In this document: positions 16,636 through 27,017 of the stretch, in pieces
How positions within the stretch are numbered: the stretch's first letter is position 1
Layout: each line of letters begins with the position of its first letter
Assembly (NCBI RefSeq): GCF_015546995.1
Contig: NZ_JADMUH010000003.1
Location: forward strand, 48,108-112,107
Reading direction: 5' to 3'
DNA: 64,000 bases
From: Streptococcus infantis
Lineage (GTDB): Bacteria > Bacillota > Bacilli > Lactobacillales > Streptococcaceae
Program-made: the position numbers and the translations under genes
The notes under the pieces: model-generated
Told to the model about the DNA's origin: nothing
The model's input: the letters and a program-made list of their open reading frames with translations, nothing else
Databases searched by the model: none

Positions 16636-17565
16636 CTAGAATAGTGCTGAGTTAGGATCAACACGTCTTGCAAGTAAGTTTGATAGGATAACGAGAATCA
16701 AACCGACGACTGACTGATAGAGACCGGCTGCTGATGCCATACCGATATCTGCTGTCTGAGTCAATCCGTTAAAGACATAAACGTCCAATACGTTTGTTAC
16801 ACTATAGAGCTGACCAGCGTTGTGAGGGATTTGGTAGAAAAGACCGAAGTCTGCACGGAAGATATTTCCGACTGCAAGGATAGTCAATACTGTCACAAGC
16901 GGTGTCAACTGAGGGATGGTTACGTTACGGATACGTTGCCATTTGCTGGCACCATCCACTGTCGCTGCTTCGTAGTAAGTTGGGTCAATACCCATGATCG
17001 TTGCGTAGTACATCACACTACTATATCCAAAGCCTTTCCAGATACCCAGGAAGAGGAGGAGGTAAGGCCAGATGCTTACATCAGCGTAGAAGTTAATACC
17101 CTTCATTCCAAGAGCTTCTAAGGTGTGGTTGATAAGCCCTTTATCGATGTTTAGGAAAGCATCTGTAAAGAAACTGATGATAACCCAAGATAGGAAGTAA
17201 GGGAACAACATAGATGTTTGGTAGATTTTAACCATTTGCTTAGAGCGAAGTTCACTAAGGATAATGGCAATACCAACTGATACAATTAAACCGATAAAGA
17301 TAAATCCAAGGTTGTAAAGTACAGTGTTTCGAGTGATGACAAAGGCATCTTTTGAACTAAACAAGAATTTAAAGTTATCTAGTCCAACCCATTTACTATT
17401 TATAATACTGTGGACGAATCCTTCACCAGTCATATGGTAGTCTTTGAAGGCAACCACATTCCCAAAAACTGGAATGTAGAAGAATAAAATCAACCAAATT
17501 GTTCCTGGTAGAACCATTAAGAGAAAAATCCAATTATCTCTTAAAGTTTTTGAAAACTTCTTCAT
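16636..17565 (-). CDS. ngtP1: N-glycan ABC importer, permease 1
   Basis: A 309-aa permease of the LplB/CUT1 family with six predicted spans and the EAA loop EAATVDGASKWQRIRNVTIP near residue 200. It is first in the three-gene transporter operon and its promoter carries a perfect cre. Among pneumococcal importers the LplB/LplC-type pairs work with large binding proteins for host glycans, which agrees with the N-glycan enzymes upstream. The ribosome site GGGAGG is 7 bases before the ATG. Confidence 0.9.
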   Translation of the reverse strand: MKKFSKTLRDNWIFLLMVLPGTIWLILFFYIPVFGNVVAFKDYHMTGEGFVHSIINSKWVGLDNFKFLFSSKDAFVITRNTVLYNLGFIFIGLIVSVGIAIILSELRSKQMVKIYQTSMLFPYFLSWVIISFFTDAFLNIDKGLINHTLEALGMKGINFYADVSIWPYLLLFLGIWKGFGYSSVMYYATIMGIDPTYYEAATVDGASKWQRIRNVTIPQLTPLVTVLTILAVGNIFRADFGLFYQIPHNAGQLYSVTNVLDVYVFNGLTQTADIGMASAAGLYQSVVGLILVILSNLLARRVDPNSALF

Positions 17566-17618
17566 AATTTCCTCCCTTTTTATTTTCTAAAACTTCATAA
17601 TCTCACATTTTTTAGACT

Positions 17619-17643
17619 TGATAACGTTTACAAAAATAGTATA
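17619..17643 (-). promoter_or_regulatory. CcpA cre site and -10 of the ngt operon
   Basis: On the minus strand TATACT (17643-17638) is followed after 5 bp by TGTAAACGTTATCA (17632-17619). This is a full match to the cre consensus TGWNANCGNTNWCA. The geometry equals that of the DUF4299 promoter. Glucose repression by CcpA is the expected outcome. Confidence 0.82.
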
Positions 17644-17680
17644 CTCTTATTTTTAGGACAGTTTAAACTACAAATTATAG

Positions 17681-17710
17681 AAAAAACTCCACAAATTATT
17701 TTATGTGGAG
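17681..17710. terminator. Terminator of the glycosidase operon
   Basis: Stem CTCCACA/TGTGGAG with a 10-nt loop, followed by six U on the minus strand and flanked by T on the plus strand. It separates GH20 from the transporter operon. Confidence 0.85.
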
Positions 17711-17765
17711 AACTTTTTATATGAGGAGAGGTTTCACGAGAAACTTTCTTCTGGAATAGAATTTC

Positions 17766-19646
17766 CTAGGTTGTATAAATGGTCGAAGCTGTCGCAATAG
17801 TATGCCACTGGTTGGCTGTCGTTGCTGCGAAGTCCTTATCCCCGTAGAAATCGTTGAATGGCAAGATGTCTACTTCTAGTTCGTCGATACGAGAGATTTC
17901 GCCTGCTAGGTAGTTTTCAATGCGACTTTCTGCTCGCTTGATTCGTTGCAATAGGCCACCCATACGGATGTCCACTGTATCCAAGCCAAAGACCTTGTTT
18001 TCTTTCAACCATTGTTGACTAAAGAGAGCATGGAAGATTTCAATCTGGCTTCTGAGTTTTGGCAATTCTCCTCTAGCGATTTGTTGCAAGCTCTCTTTAT
18101 CACCTTTTTGATAGGCTTGACGAATGCGTCGGCCCACATCCACTTTACTGCTTAAAATCTGGTTCAACTGAGCCTGAGTTTCAAAGAGATAAGCATAGTT
18201 TCCTGCTTTTTCTTTAATAGCAACAAGAGTCTCAGCTGCTTGGGTAAAGTGTGGTTTGTCCTGCTCAGGAGTCATGTGCTTGTCAAGGATTGGGCAAAGA
18301 ACATCCTGATAAAAGACATAGCGATTAGGGTTGATACCACTGAGATTATCTGGTAGGTCTGGCAAGAGGTTGGCAAGATCAAGTTGCATAAAGTCCTCAA
18401 CCGATAAGCCTGTGTTGGTCTTGAAGTGAGCTGATAGACGCTCTAAATCATTACGATAGCTAAGTTCTGCCCAGATTTGCAAGCTTGGAAAGATAGAGAA
18501 CTGGGCTGTTTCCCCACCATTGTCCCCCCAGCCAGTCACAATGACTTCCTTGATCTGGTTGTCACGGCAGGCTTTATTTGCTTCAAGAGCGATAAGACGA
18601 CTGAAATGATTGTGTGGTGTAAAACCAATCCACTTCCAAGCACCACCAGCAAAGGCGATATCCTGGCTAATCTTATGGTGGTTACTGAAGTTACGATTGT
18701 ATTTTTCTTCGCTATCCTGATAATAATCCCAGTAAACCAAGGTCACACGGTCTTTGAGACGGTCTAGATAAACTCGTGTTTCCTCTGGAATTTCCACATC
18801 ACGGTCGTACTGGCCGTCTGCTGACATGAGTTTGAAGAACATATCGCTCCACATCTGGCAGTGGAAACCGTATTTGTCTGCAATATCCAGCACGCGCTCC
18901 AAGTGTTGGCACATGAGGAGACTACGATCAACCACACCGTTCAGGATAAGGTAACGTCCCAAACCAACTAGGTGAGCTTCGTCCATTCCGATATTGACCT
19001 TGCGAGTTTGTAGTTTAGATAACGTCGCAAACATACCGTCAATCAGGTCGTAGACTTTTTCTTCACCGATGAGAAGAATGTCTTCTACATCACGAAGTTG
19101 CTGAACTTCTTTGACACCCCATTTGACAAAGGCAGATAAGTGAGCTAAGGTCTGGATACATGGGACAAAGGTCATGTCAAACTGCTGGGCGTATGCTTCA
19201 ATTTCCTGTAACTCTTCAGCTGAATACGCTCCACGGAAATAACCAAAGTAAGGTTGCCCCTCAATCTGATAGGTGTCTTCCATATAGAGCTCAAAGGTTG
19301 AGTAACCCATCAGAGCTAGAAGTTCAATCATTTGCTTAGCGGATGCGACATTGAGTACTGCATTTCGCGAACAGTCCGCCATATAGGCTAAATCTTCATA
19401 GGCCGCCTGCTCTTCAATCTCTACCTTGTCCCCTTCTGCTAAAGCTGTTGCGAGGACAGACAAGGCACGGTAGAGTTGATGAGGTTTGCTGTAGGTCAGT
19501 TGATACTGCCCATTCTCACCCTTGATAGAGATAGAAGCTTGGTCAGACTGAGAGACTCCCACCTCTACATCTGGTAGAGAAATGTGATTTTTTAATACTT
19601 CGATAGATTGGGCTTGTTTGGGACTAAGTCCTGTAAAACTTACCAT
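17766..19646 (-). CDS. Intracellular beta-N-acetylhexosaminidase, GH20
   Basis: A 626-aa glycoside hydrolase of family 20 resembling pneumococcal GH20C. It has no signal peptide, so it acts on imported oligosaccharides. The catalytic Asp-Glu pair is D222-E223 in IGMDEAH. An N-terminal alpha/beta domain (1-80) precedes the barrel, and helices fill the C-terminus. It should remove terminal beta-linked GlcNAc or GalNAc. It overlaps the ROK kinase gene by 7 bases, which ties release of the amino sugar to its phosphorylation. AGGAGG precedes the ATG. Confidence 0.92.
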   Translation of the reverse strand: MVSFTGLSPKQAQSIEVLKNHISLPDVEVGVSQSDQASISIKGENGQYQLTYSKPHQLYRALSVLATALAEGDKVEIEEQAAYEDLAYMADCSRNAVLNVASAKQMIELLALMGYSTFELYMEDTYQIEGQPYFGYFRGAYSAEELQEIEAYAQQFDMTFVPCIQTLAHLSAFVKWGVKEVQQLRDVEDILLIGEEKVYDLIDGMFATLSKLQTRKVNIGMDEAHLVGLGRYLILNGVVDRSLLMCQHLERVLDIADKYGFHCQMWSDMFFKLMSADGQYDRDVEIPEETRVYLDRLKDRVTLVYWDYYQDSEEKYNRNFSNHHKISQDIAFAGGAWKWIGFTPHNHFSRLIALEANKACRDNQIKEVIVTGWGDNGGETAQFSIFPSLQIWAELSYRNDLERLSAHFKTNTGLSVEDFMQLDLANLLPDLPDNLSGINPNRYVFYQDVLCPILDKHMTPEQDKPHFTQAAETLVAIKEKAGNYAYLFETQAQLNQILSSKVDVGRRIRQAYQKGDKESLQQIARGELPKLRSQIEIFHALFSQQWLKENKVFGLDTVDIRMGGLLQRIKRAESRIENYLAGEISRIDELEVDILPFNDFYGDKDFAATTANQWHTIATASTIYTT

Positions 19647-20509
19647 TGGTTTTCCTCCTGTAACCAGTTGACAAGGGCACCGTAGAGATTAGCATCTGCG
19701 TGATAGGTGCAAGCTTGAATCACTGGAGCAATTGTATATTCTTCATAGGTTTCGACAAAAGTGTCTACTGCTTTTTGCACCCCTTTGATAAAATCAGGGT
19801 TCTGACTGATAGAGCCACCTAGGCTAATCACATCTGGATCAATCAGGTACTGGATATTGAGCAGGCCTTGAGCTAGGTTACGATTCATGCGTTCAATAGC
19901 TTCTTGGCAAAGGGCATTGCCGGCTGCCGCCTCTTGGTAAATCTTACGGCCATCCCAGTCAGACTGACCTGATTTCTCAATCACATAACGAACCATGTTT
20001 CCCGTAGAAGCTAGTAATGACCAGTTGTTGAGTTTTTCTGCAGGCTCGATAGTTGTCATATAGCCAAACTCTCCACCCAAACCATGACGACCTCGGTGAA
20101 GTTTTCCATTGATAATCATGGCGCCACCAATCCCTGTACCAATCACGACACAGGCTGCATTTTCAATCTCAGGGTGAGCTAACAGTTCACTGAGTCCAAC
20201 ACAGTTGGCATCATTTTCTAAATGAACAGGTAGTTTGTGATGAGCAAGGGCCTCATACCAAGAAAAACCATGGATGTAAGGAATGGCGCTAATTCCCTCA
20301 ATCACTCCTGTTTCTTGGTTAACTGCACCTGGCACACTCATAGCAATCCCACGATAGTCCTGTTCTGACAAGCGTTGGTCCAACCAAGCCAACAAATCTT
20401 CTAGAGTTTCTGGAGTTGGGGTGCTGGTCTTATCTAAAATCTTTCCATCAGGAGTTAGACTAGCAAACTTAATGCCAGTCCCTCCGATATCAATCGTTGC
20501 AATGGTCAT
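19640..20509 (-). CDS. ROK-family sugar kinase
   Basis: A 289-aa ROK protein with the phosphate-binding motif DIGGTGIK (7-14), catalytic Asp in ENDAN (D100), and GTGIGGAMI (124-132). It has no helix-turn-helix domain, so it is a kinase rather than a NagC/Mlc repressor. H142 and E147 of [10 protein letters not shown] are kept, but the usual CxCGxxGCxE zinc motif is absent. It lies between GH38 and GH20; the likely substrates are GlcNAc or mannose released by those enzymes. The start at 20509 is preferred for its AGGTGA site. Confidence 0.9.
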   Translation of the reverse strand: MTIATIDIGGTGIKFASLTPDGKILDKTSTPTPETLEDLLAWLDQRLSEQDYRGIAMSVPGAVNQETGVIEGISAIPYIHGFSWYEALAHHKLPVHLENDANCVGLSELLAHPEIENAACVVIGTGIGGAMIINGKLHRGRHGLGGEFGYMTTIEPAEKLNNWSLLASTGNMVRYVIEKSGQSDWDGRKIYQEAAAGNALCQEAIERMNRNLAQGLLNIQYLIDPDVISLGGSISQNPDFIKGVQKAVDTFVETYEEYTIAPVIQACTYHADANLYGALVNWLQEENQW

Positions 20510-20593
20510 TGCTTTCACCTGCAAAAAGGAGCGAATCAGCAGTTGGTTCTTACTTTTTCGCTCCTCCTTTCTTTTTATGTTTACTTTTTGAAA

Positions 20594-23239
20594 TTAAATT
20601 TCTTCTTTTTGAATGAGTTCTGTACGAATTTCCTGTGGTGCCAATAGTCCTGAATGGACTGGGTATGGGCGTTCCAGCAAGTCAAGAATAGTTTGTTGTT
20701 TTTCAGACACACGGATATTTTCTTGACTCATGTTGTAGTAACGAAGGACATAACCTTCTTCATTCTCAGCCACCTTAAAGGCTGTTGGGCAGACTTGTGG
20801 CAAGTTCAGTGCCGGATGGTTAAAGAGGCTACCCGTTGCTGCAACGCTACCCTCTTGTTTTGCAACTTGAAGAGCTGTAAATGGCACCTGGAAGGCTTTG
20901 GCACGACGGAAAGCTGAGAAGCGTTCCCCTGCTTGGTGACATTCTACTGCAAATTCAACTTCGATATCACGCAAGCACTGAGCTTCCGGCGTTGGGAAGT
21001 AACCCCAGTCACCGAGTTCGCCTGAAGCACGGAGAAGGGTTACAGCCATGGTGTCATCTCCAAGAATTTCATACTCGTGCAATCCTTTATTGGATACTGT
21101 CACTCCTTTTACATCATCATACAAGCTGACAAAGGCTTGTTGGTGTTGTGGATTTTCAGGATTTTCCCAAGAAGCTGCTGGTTTATTTGGTCTTGTCACA
21201 ACTTCATAGATGCTTTCAGAATCATTGCTTGGACGAGTGTTATGAGTTTTCACCAAGAGACGAATGCGGTGGTCTTTGGCTGTATTAGTAAAGCGAGTCT
21301 TGAAGCGAATCTGTGGATTGTCCACAAAGACAGTCATTTCTGTTTCAAGAGGAATGGTTGTCAACTCTTCTGAACGACCTGCATCTCGTTTCATGAACTC
21401 GATGATACCTCTTTGTTCTGCATCCAATTTTTCATCTGCGCTAACTGGAATAGTCAAGTCATGTTTGAGCAATACCTTAGCATAGCGAGCATTGTTTTCT
21501 AGGACATCGTATCCCTTCAATTGAGCATAGATTGGATCAGTTCCTTTGGGTTGGAAGTAAATGTACTCGTTACCAATATCTCCACGATCCTCGAATTGGA
21601 TGAAATCTTCGTAGGCTTCGTTTGTAGTCTTGTCATAGACTGTGATTCCTTCATCTACACTCACTGTTACGAATGGGGTATCAATGACTCCATTTTGGTA
21701 AATACCATCACGGTAATCTACTTGACCTTCGACCAATTGGAAGCTTGCCCAAGAAAGCGGTGCAAGGTGGACTGGGATTGTCACGCGCACTTGGCGTGCA
21801 ATATATGGTTGGCGGAATTTATCTTTAGGCAAAGTATAGCCAAAACTTGCTCCCAAGTCTTCAATCTTAGCTTCAAGGACATGGCCATCCAAATCTTCAA
21901 CATGGTAATCTGCCAAGGTCACGGCTGCCATCTTCTTGTAACCTTCAGTCGGATGTAATTCTTTAAAATCACAAGTCACAACATCCACTACAACACTGAC
22001 TGTATCAACCTTGTCATGTAAAGCTGTGTTGACAACGGTAAAGAGGTGATCACTTTGCGCATTTTGAGTAGCTAATTTATCCTTCCATTCGTTAAGAAGA
22101 TTACTCTTAACAAAATTCCCGACTTGATTAACCTTTGCAAAACGAGTTTCCATTTCACGGTGAACTTCGTCAATACTACAGCCACAGATACTATCGTGCG
22201 GTGCATTTTGCAGAAGTACTTTCCAAGCATAGGTCAATTGATCCTTGTGGTTATGTCCACCAGTGATAATGGTTAATGGTTCCACGACCTGCTCTAACAA
22301 GTTGCTGTTTTCTTGGAAGGCTTGTTTGAGGTAAATACGGGAAGAAGATGTGTTAGCAAGAGTATACCAACCATCCGTTTCCTGACTGGTCAACTCACCT
22401 GTGACCGTTGATAATTGTTCAGGAAGAGCACTTTCCAGTGCTTGGACATATTCGTCAAATGAGCTATGAATAAAGGTCACGTCAGGGAAGAGTTCGTTTG
22501 CCACGCGAATGGCTTCGCTCAGATTTCTCTGAACAGGCTGGTGGTCACAGCCGTTCATCATCAACCATTGGTTGGTCGATGCATAATCACGGACGTCTGC
22601 TAATTTTTGCTTCCAGAAAGTCAAAGCCTCGTCTTTATCCACTGGAATTTCATTCCCGTTACTGTACCAGTTAGCAAAAAGAATACCGAGTACACGGCTA
22701 CCATCAGCCCCTTGCCAGTACATCTCAGAAAATTGAGAGGTAAACTGTTCATCTTCAAGGACTTGATTGTCAAATCCGATTGGCTTGACACCGCGACCAA
22801 AGGCTGCTACGTGAATACCTGATTTTTGAAGGATTTGAGGAGCCTGCCCCATATTTCCAAAGGTGTCTGGGAAGTAACCAATTTGGGTAGATTTGCCCCA
22901 TTTGGCACATTCCGCTTGTCCAATCAAGGTATTGCGGACGTTAGCTTCACTGGAAATCAAGTAATCATCCTGCAAGATATAGAAAGGCCCAATCTTCAAT
23001 TTGCCTTCATCGATATAACGCTGCACCTTGTCACGGTTTTCAGGGCGAATTTCTAAATAGTCATCGAGGACAATGGTTTGTCCATCTAGATGGAAGCTCT
23101 TGAACTCAGGATCATTTTCGAAAAGATCAAAAAGATCATCAAAAAGTTCCACCAATTGCATGCGGTGACTTTCAAAAGGTAGATACCACTCACGATCCCA
23201 GTGACTGTGAGAGATGATATGTACAACAACATTTTCCAT
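20594..23239 (-). CDS. Alpha-mannosidase, GH38
   Basis: An 881-aa cytoplasmic family 38 mannosidase. The zinc and catalytic motifs HSHWDREW (11-18) and YFPDTFGN with nucleophile D125 are intact. A middle helical domain with the HDSICGCSIDEVHREM segment (about 345-360) and the C-terminal beta-sandwich complete the normal architecture. The pneumococcal homologue trims alpha-mannose from N-glycans. It follows GH125 by 76 bp on the same strand; the product mannose can be phosphorylated by the adjacent ROK protein. The start is supported by GAGG. Confidence 0.93.
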   Translation of the reverse strand: MENVVVHIISHSHWDREWYLPFESHRMQLVELFDDLFDLFENDPEFKSFHLDGQTIVLDDYLEIRPENRDKVQRYIDEGKLKIGPFYILQDDYLISSEANVRNTLIGQAECAKWGKSTQIGYFPDTFGNMGQAPQILQKSGIHVAAFGRGVKPIGFDNQVLEDEQFTSQFSEMYWQGADGSRVLGILFANWYSNGNEIPVDKDEALTFWKQKLADVRDYASTNQWLMMNGCDHQPVQRNLSEAIRVANELFPDVTFIHSSFDEYVQALESALPEQLSTVTGELTSQETDGWYTLANTSSSRIYLKQAFQENSNLLEQVVEPLTIITGGHNHKDQLTYAWKVLLQNAPHDSICGCSIDEVHREMETRFAKVNQVGNFVKSNLLNEWKDKLATQNAQSDHLFTVVNTALHDKVDTVSVVVDVVTCDFKELHPTEGYKKMAAVTLADYHVEDLDGHVLEAKIEDLGASFGYTLPKDKFRQPYIARQVRVTIPVHLAPLSWASFQLVEGQVDYRDGIYQNGVIDTPFVTVSVDEGITVYDKTTNEAYEDFIQFEDRGDIGNEYIYFQPKGTDPIYAQLKGYDVLENNARYAKVLLKHDLTIPVSADEKLDAEQRGIIEFMKRDAGRSEELTTIPLETEMTVFVDNPQIRFKTRFTNTAKDHRIRLLVKTHNTRPSNDSESIYEVVTRPNKPAASWENPENPQHQQAFVSLYDDVKGVTVSNKGLHEYEILGDDTMAVTLLRASGELGDWGYFPTPEAQCLRDIEVEFAVECHQAGERFSAFRRAKAFQVPFTALQVAKQEGSVAATGSLFNHPALNLPQVCPTAFKVAENEEGYVLRYYNMSQENIRVSEKQQTILDLLERPYPVHSGLLAPQEIRTELIQKEEI

Positions 23240-23315
23240 GAGTAAAACCTCATTCTAACTTAAATTTAAAAATATATTTGTGATTCTTTGCAAGAACCTA
23301 TTGAGCTAAGGCTCA

Positions 23316-24596
23316 TTAGCGAATATCTAGGTAATCCAAGACCAATTCGCAGAACATCATGTTGGCCCATGAGAACCATTCACGAGAGTAGAGAGTCGGA
23401 TCATCTACGTGGAAGCTTTCGTGCATAACCCCTGTTCCGCCATCACATGCAACTAGTTGGTCTAGCAAGTATTTTTTCTCAGCTTTATCTGTAGCTGTTA
23501 AGCCTTGAATTGATAGGGAAATCGGCCAGATATAACGATAGAAGGTATGAGAGCTTCCGAGACCGCTAGCGTATTCTCCTTGGTAGAAGTAAGGATTTTC
23601 AGGGCTGAGAATGGTGCGACGAGTTGCTTGATACACTTCGTCATTGACATCACAGTAACCAAGATATGGAGCAGCTAACAAACTTGGTACGTTAGGGTCG
23701 TCCATGATGCTAGCATTTCCTAAACCGTCTACTTCAAAGGCATAGATCTTCTCGCCCTTGCTGTTAGTCGTGTAGGCGTAATTTTCGATTCCTTCTTGAA
23801 TTTCAGCTTGCAGACGTTTGGCATCAGCAATGATGCCTTCACTATCAGCTAGATTCAATGTAGCAAAGATTTCCTGGACATAACCCAAAACAACCACTGC
23901 AAACATATTTGATGGAATCAAGTAGCTATACTGACAGCAGTCATCACTCGGACGAAAGGCTGACCATGTCATCCCTGTCACGGCAAAATCAGGACCAAAA
24001 CCATCATTTACCAAGGTATCTTCCTTACGATCAGTATCACGAACGAAACGGTATGGTGAGTTCTTGTGGTCTTGTTCCACCGTCCAGAGATGGAGAATCT
24101 CCTTAGTCGCCGTAACAAAAGTTTCATCAAACTGGCTAGTCTCACCAGTTTCCTTCCAAAGAAGATAAGCCAATTGCAAGGGATAGCAAAGCGAATCCAC
24201 TTCATACTTACGTTCCCAAATCCAGCCATTGAGGTCTGTATGGTCTGTCTCGTGATGACCCTTCCAGTTCTCCTCAATATTGAAAGAGTTGGCATAGGGA
24301 TCCTTGAGAATCAAAGTCATCTGGCGTTTAACCAAACCAGCAATGGTCTGGCGCAAACGAGAATCTCTTTTTGCCACATGAAAGTATGGTCTAAGCTGAG
24401 CAGTTGAATCACGGAGCCACATAGCTGGAATATCCCCGGTTAGCACAAAGGTCGAGCCGTCTTCTAAGATTTCAACTGTATTGTCTAAAGTGTCTGTGTA
24501 GCAACGTTCAAAGACATCCACCCATTCCGGATGATCTTTAGCACGCTCCGCTACCTCATCTAGCCACTCTCTAACAATTTCTTTTGAATAAACCAT
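23316..24596 (-). CDS. Exo-alpha-1,6-mannosidase, GH125
   Basis: A 426-aa (alpha/alpha)6-barrel hydrolase of family 125. Family motifs are MWLRDSTAQLRPY (59-71), GMTWSAFRPSDD (208-219, holding the presumed catalytic Asp) and HESFHVDDP near the C-terminus. The characterised streptococcal enzyme cleaves non-reducing alpha-1,6-mannose. There is no signal peptide. It is the first gene of the leftward glycosidase operon GH125-GH38-ROK-GH20. A -10 TATACT (24639-24634) lies 38 bases upstream in the 170-bp divergent region shared with GH92. Confidence 0.93.
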   Translation of the reverse strand: MVYSKEIVREWLDEVAERAKDHPEWVDVFERCYTDTLDNTVEILEDGSTFVLTGDIPAMWLRDSTAQLRPYFHVAKRDSRLRQTIAGLVKRQMTLILKDPYANSFNIEENWKGHHETDHTDLNGWIWERKYEVDSLCYPLQLAYLLWKETGETSQFDETFVTATKEILHLWTVEQDHKNSPYRFVRDTDRKEDTLVNDGFGPDFAVTGMTWSAFRPSDDCCQYSYLIPSNMFAVVVLGYVQEIFATLNLADSEGIIADAKRLQAEIQEGIENYAYTTNSKGEKIYAFEVDGLGNASIMDDPNVPSLLAAPYLGYCDVNDEVYQATRRTILSPENPYFYQGEYASGLGSSHTFYRYIWPISLSIQGLTATDKAEKKYLLDQLVACDGGTGVMHESFHVDDPTLYSREWFSWANMMFCELVLDYLDIR

Positions 24597-24633
24597 AAAC
24601 TATTTTGCCTCTTTCAAACAAATTTTCATTTTC

Positions 24634-24741
24634 AGTATATAGCTTTTAGCCCAGAAAATATATACACAAATGATAGTCATTTTTCTACAAAATTGTTATA
24701 TTTAAAACTCCTTTTCTAAAGGCTAAATTTTCTGATATAAT
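24634..24741. promoter_or_regulatory. Divergent promoter region GH125 / GH92
   Basis: The minus-strand -10 is TATACT (24639-24634). The plus-strand -10 is TATAAT (24736-24741), 25 bases before the GH92 start, which has the ribosome site AAGGA. Neither has a convincing -35. No full cre match is seen here, unlike at the transporter promoter. Confidence 0.5.
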
Positions 24742-24766
24742 GTAGAAAACGACTAAAGGATATTCT

Positions 24767-26851
24767 ATGAAACCTATACTTGAAACCATTGATACGCGTT
24801 TTGGAACAGCTAGTAAACATGCATTTTCACGAGGCAACACCCTACCCTACACTGGAGTGCCTTTTGGGATGAATTACTTTGTTCCACAAACTAGTGATCA
24901 GGAAGGATCTTGGTTTTTTGATCCCCATCTTCCCATATTTCAGGGTATTCGATTAACCCATCAGCCTAGCCCTTGGATTGGTGATTATTCTTGGTTACTA
25001 CTGACTCCAGTTACAGGAAAAATCAGCGGTGATACGCTCTTCTATCGTCAGTCTTCCTATAACTTGGAGCGTGCCATTTTCAATCCCCATTATCTCAGAA
25101 TTTTTTCTGAACGTTACCAGATTGAAACTCAACTCACACCGACTTGCTATGGGGCTTCTATTCAACTAAGACAGATACAAGGCAAGAAGATCTCACTCTA
25201 TCTGCATGCAGCTGATGATTTATCATTAGAGCAAATAGATGAGCGTACTGTCAGCCTTGGTCAAAGCGGATTAACCGAAACCAACAAAAGTCCCCTCGTC
25301 ATGTTTACTGCTCTCGTATTCTCTACGGATATTCTATCTATCAATCAAGTGGGGCAAAACTGGTGTATCGACTTGGCTGGAGCAGAAGCTCTGGTTCAAC
25401 TAGCTACTTCTTTTATTTCTAAAGAACAGGCCCTCTTTAATCTGCCTAGAAAAGACTTTGAAGAAACGAAATCAGAGGCTAAAGCAAGTTGGGAAGACCT
25501 TCTAGGCCGTTTTGATGTCGTAGAAACCGGCTCAGTAGAACGAACATTTTTTGACCACTGCCTCTACAGGCTTTTCCTCTTCCCGCAAACCTTTTATGAG
25601 GTAAATGAGCAAGGTGAAAACATCCATATGGACCTGGCTTCAGGAACTAGCAAACCAGGTCTGCTCTTTACCAACAATGGCTTCTGGGACACATTCCGCA
25701 CTTCATTCCCACTCTTTGCCTTGATTATTCCAGAGCACTATCGTCAGTTTCTTGAGGGCTTCCTCAATAGCTATCACGACACAGGATATCTGCCTAAGTG
25801 GCTAGCTCCTGACGAAAGAGGAATGATGCCTGGTACTTTGATTGATGGTGTACTAGCAGATAGTGCTTGCAAAGACATGGCGCCTGAGCTTGAAGAAGAA
25901 TTTCTCAAAGCCATGATCGAAACTGCGACCAAGTCAGATCCAAAAGCCATCAACGGACGCCATGGCCTTTCTCAATACCAAGAAATCGGCTACTTATCCA
26001 CAGATTATCATGAAAGTGTCAGTCACACACTAGACTATGCATACAGTGACTTTTGTATCTCTACTTGTGCAGCAAAATTAGGGCAAGAAGAGCTAGCCCA
26101 AACCTATGCCCACTATTCTAAGAATTATCAAAATCTATTTGACCCTGAGACAGGCTATATGAGGGCGCGTGATGTAGATGGAAACTTCCGTCCTGACTTT
26201 TCTCCTTATAGTTGGGGCCGTGACTACGCTGAGTGTTCAGCCGTTCAAGCCAGTCTGGGTGTCTTGCATGACATTTCTGGACTTAGCCAACTAATGGGTG
26301 GAAAAGAAGCTTTTAGCAACTATCTTTTGAAAGCTTGTCAAAGTCTCCCACTCTTTGAAACGACGGGCTATGGCTATGAAATCCATGAGATGAGTGAGAT
26401 GGCAACAGCGCCATTTGGTCAACTAGCCATTTCAAACCAACCAAGTTTCCACATCCCTTATCTTTTCCGCTATAGTAATGTTCCCCAATATACCAGTCTT
26501 TTGATCAAGACTCTCCGTCAAAAGGCCTTTCGAGCTGGCTGGGATGCTTATCCAGGAGATGAGGATAATGGCAGTCTATCGGCTTGGTATGTGTGGTCTG
26601 CTCTCGGACTTTACCCAACTTGCCCAGGAAAAGCAAGTTATGACCTTGGAATTCCGTACTTTGACCACCTTCGTGTCTATCTAGCCCAAGAAGATAAATG
26701 GCTTGATATTCGTACTCAACAGAATCATGAACACTTCCACTTTGTCCAAAACTGTCTACTGGACGGGAAAGAAAAACAAAGCATCAGCCATCAGGAACTG
26801 CTCAATGCCAAGACTCTTGAATTTAATCTCGGCTGGTTACCAAAGCAGTAA
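24767..26851 (+). CDS. Alpha-1,2-mannosidase, GH92
   Basis: A 694-aa family 92 mannosidase without a signal peptide. It has the N-terminal beta-sandwich (1-240), NGFWDTFRTSFPL near residue 304 and the catalytic-site segment PGDEDNGSLSAWYVWSALGLYP near 595, both typical of the calcium-dependent GH92 fold. The homologue in pneumococcus belongs to the same N-glycan regulon and removes alpha-1,2-mannose. It is transcribed away from the other glycosidases. A strong terminator follows. Confidence 0.93.
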   Translation: MKPILETIDTRFGTASKHAFSRGNTLPYTGVPFGMNYFVPQTSDQEGSWFFDPHLPIFQGIRLTHQPSPWIGDYSWLLLTPVTGKISGDTLFYRQSSYNLERAIFNPHYLRIFSERYQIETQLTPTCYGASIQLRQIQGKKISLYLHAADDLSLEQIDERTVSLGQSGLTETNKSPLVMFTALVFSTDILSINQVGQNWCIDLAGAEALVQLATSFISKEQALFNLPRKDFEETKSEAKASWEDLLGRFDVVETGSVERTFFDHCLYRLFLFPQTFYEVNEQGENIHMDLASGTSKPGLLFTNNGFWDTFRTSFPLFALIIPEHYRQFLEGFLNSYHDTGYLPKWLAPDERGMMPGTLIDGVLADSACKDMAPELEEEFLKAMIETATKSDPKAINGRHGLSQYQEIGYLSTDYHESVSHTLDYAYSDFCISTCAAKLGQEELAQTYAHYSKNYQNLFDPETGYMRARDVDGNFRPDFSPYSWGRDYAECSAVQASLGVLHDISGLSQLMGGKEAFSNYLLKACQSLPLFETTGYGYEIHEMSEMATAPFGQLAISNQPSFHIPYLFRYSNVPQYTSLLIKTLRQKAFRAGWDAYPGDEDNGSLSAWYVWSALGLYPTCPGKASYDLGIPYFDHLRVYLAQEDKWLDIRTQQNHEHFHFVQNCLLDGKEKQSISHQELLNAKTLEFNLGWLPKQ

Positions 26852-26857
26852 TAACTC

Positions 26858-26889
26858 AACCCCTTTGTCAGGCGCAAAGGGGTTTTCTT
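26858..26889 (+). terminator. Terminator of GH92
   Basis: A 10-bp stem AACCCCTTTG/CAAAGGGGTT with a 7-nt loop, followed by a T-rich run. Confidence 0.9.
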
Positions 26890-26901
26890 ATCCATATAAA
26901 G

Positions 26902-26922
26902 TTTTCCACAAGCTGTGAATAA
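26902..26922. other. Inverted pair of DnaA boxes, left
   Basis: TTTTCCACA (26902-26910, one mismatch to TTATNCACA) and, on the other strand, TTATTCACA (26922-26914, perfect), separated by 3 bp. Same 9-3-9 inverted geometry as the right pair. Confidence 0.6.
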
Positions 26923-26988
26923 CTTTCAACTTTTCTTTGGAAAATAGTTTCAAGTTTTTCCAAAATGTTTTCCAATCCAAGTCTATAG

Positions 26989-27017
26989 GATTTACAACCG
27001 AACACAGTCTGTAAATC
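26989..27017. repeat. Inverted repeat GATTTACA / TGTAAATC
   Basis: Perfect 8-bp arms with a 13-nt spacer lie between the two DnaA-box pairs. They could be a further protein-binding dyad. The rest of the 424-bp gap between GH92 and the permease is AT-rich and has no recognisable gene. Confidence 0.5.

Noticed and set aside
17730-17745. Third parS-like sequence, GGTTTCACGAGAAACT
   Set aside because: Only 13 of 16 positions match, and the central CACGTG is broken to CACGAG, which ParB is not expected to tolerate.
24736-24757. Possible cre around GAAAACGACT before GH92
   Set aside because: Three or more mismatches at defined positions.
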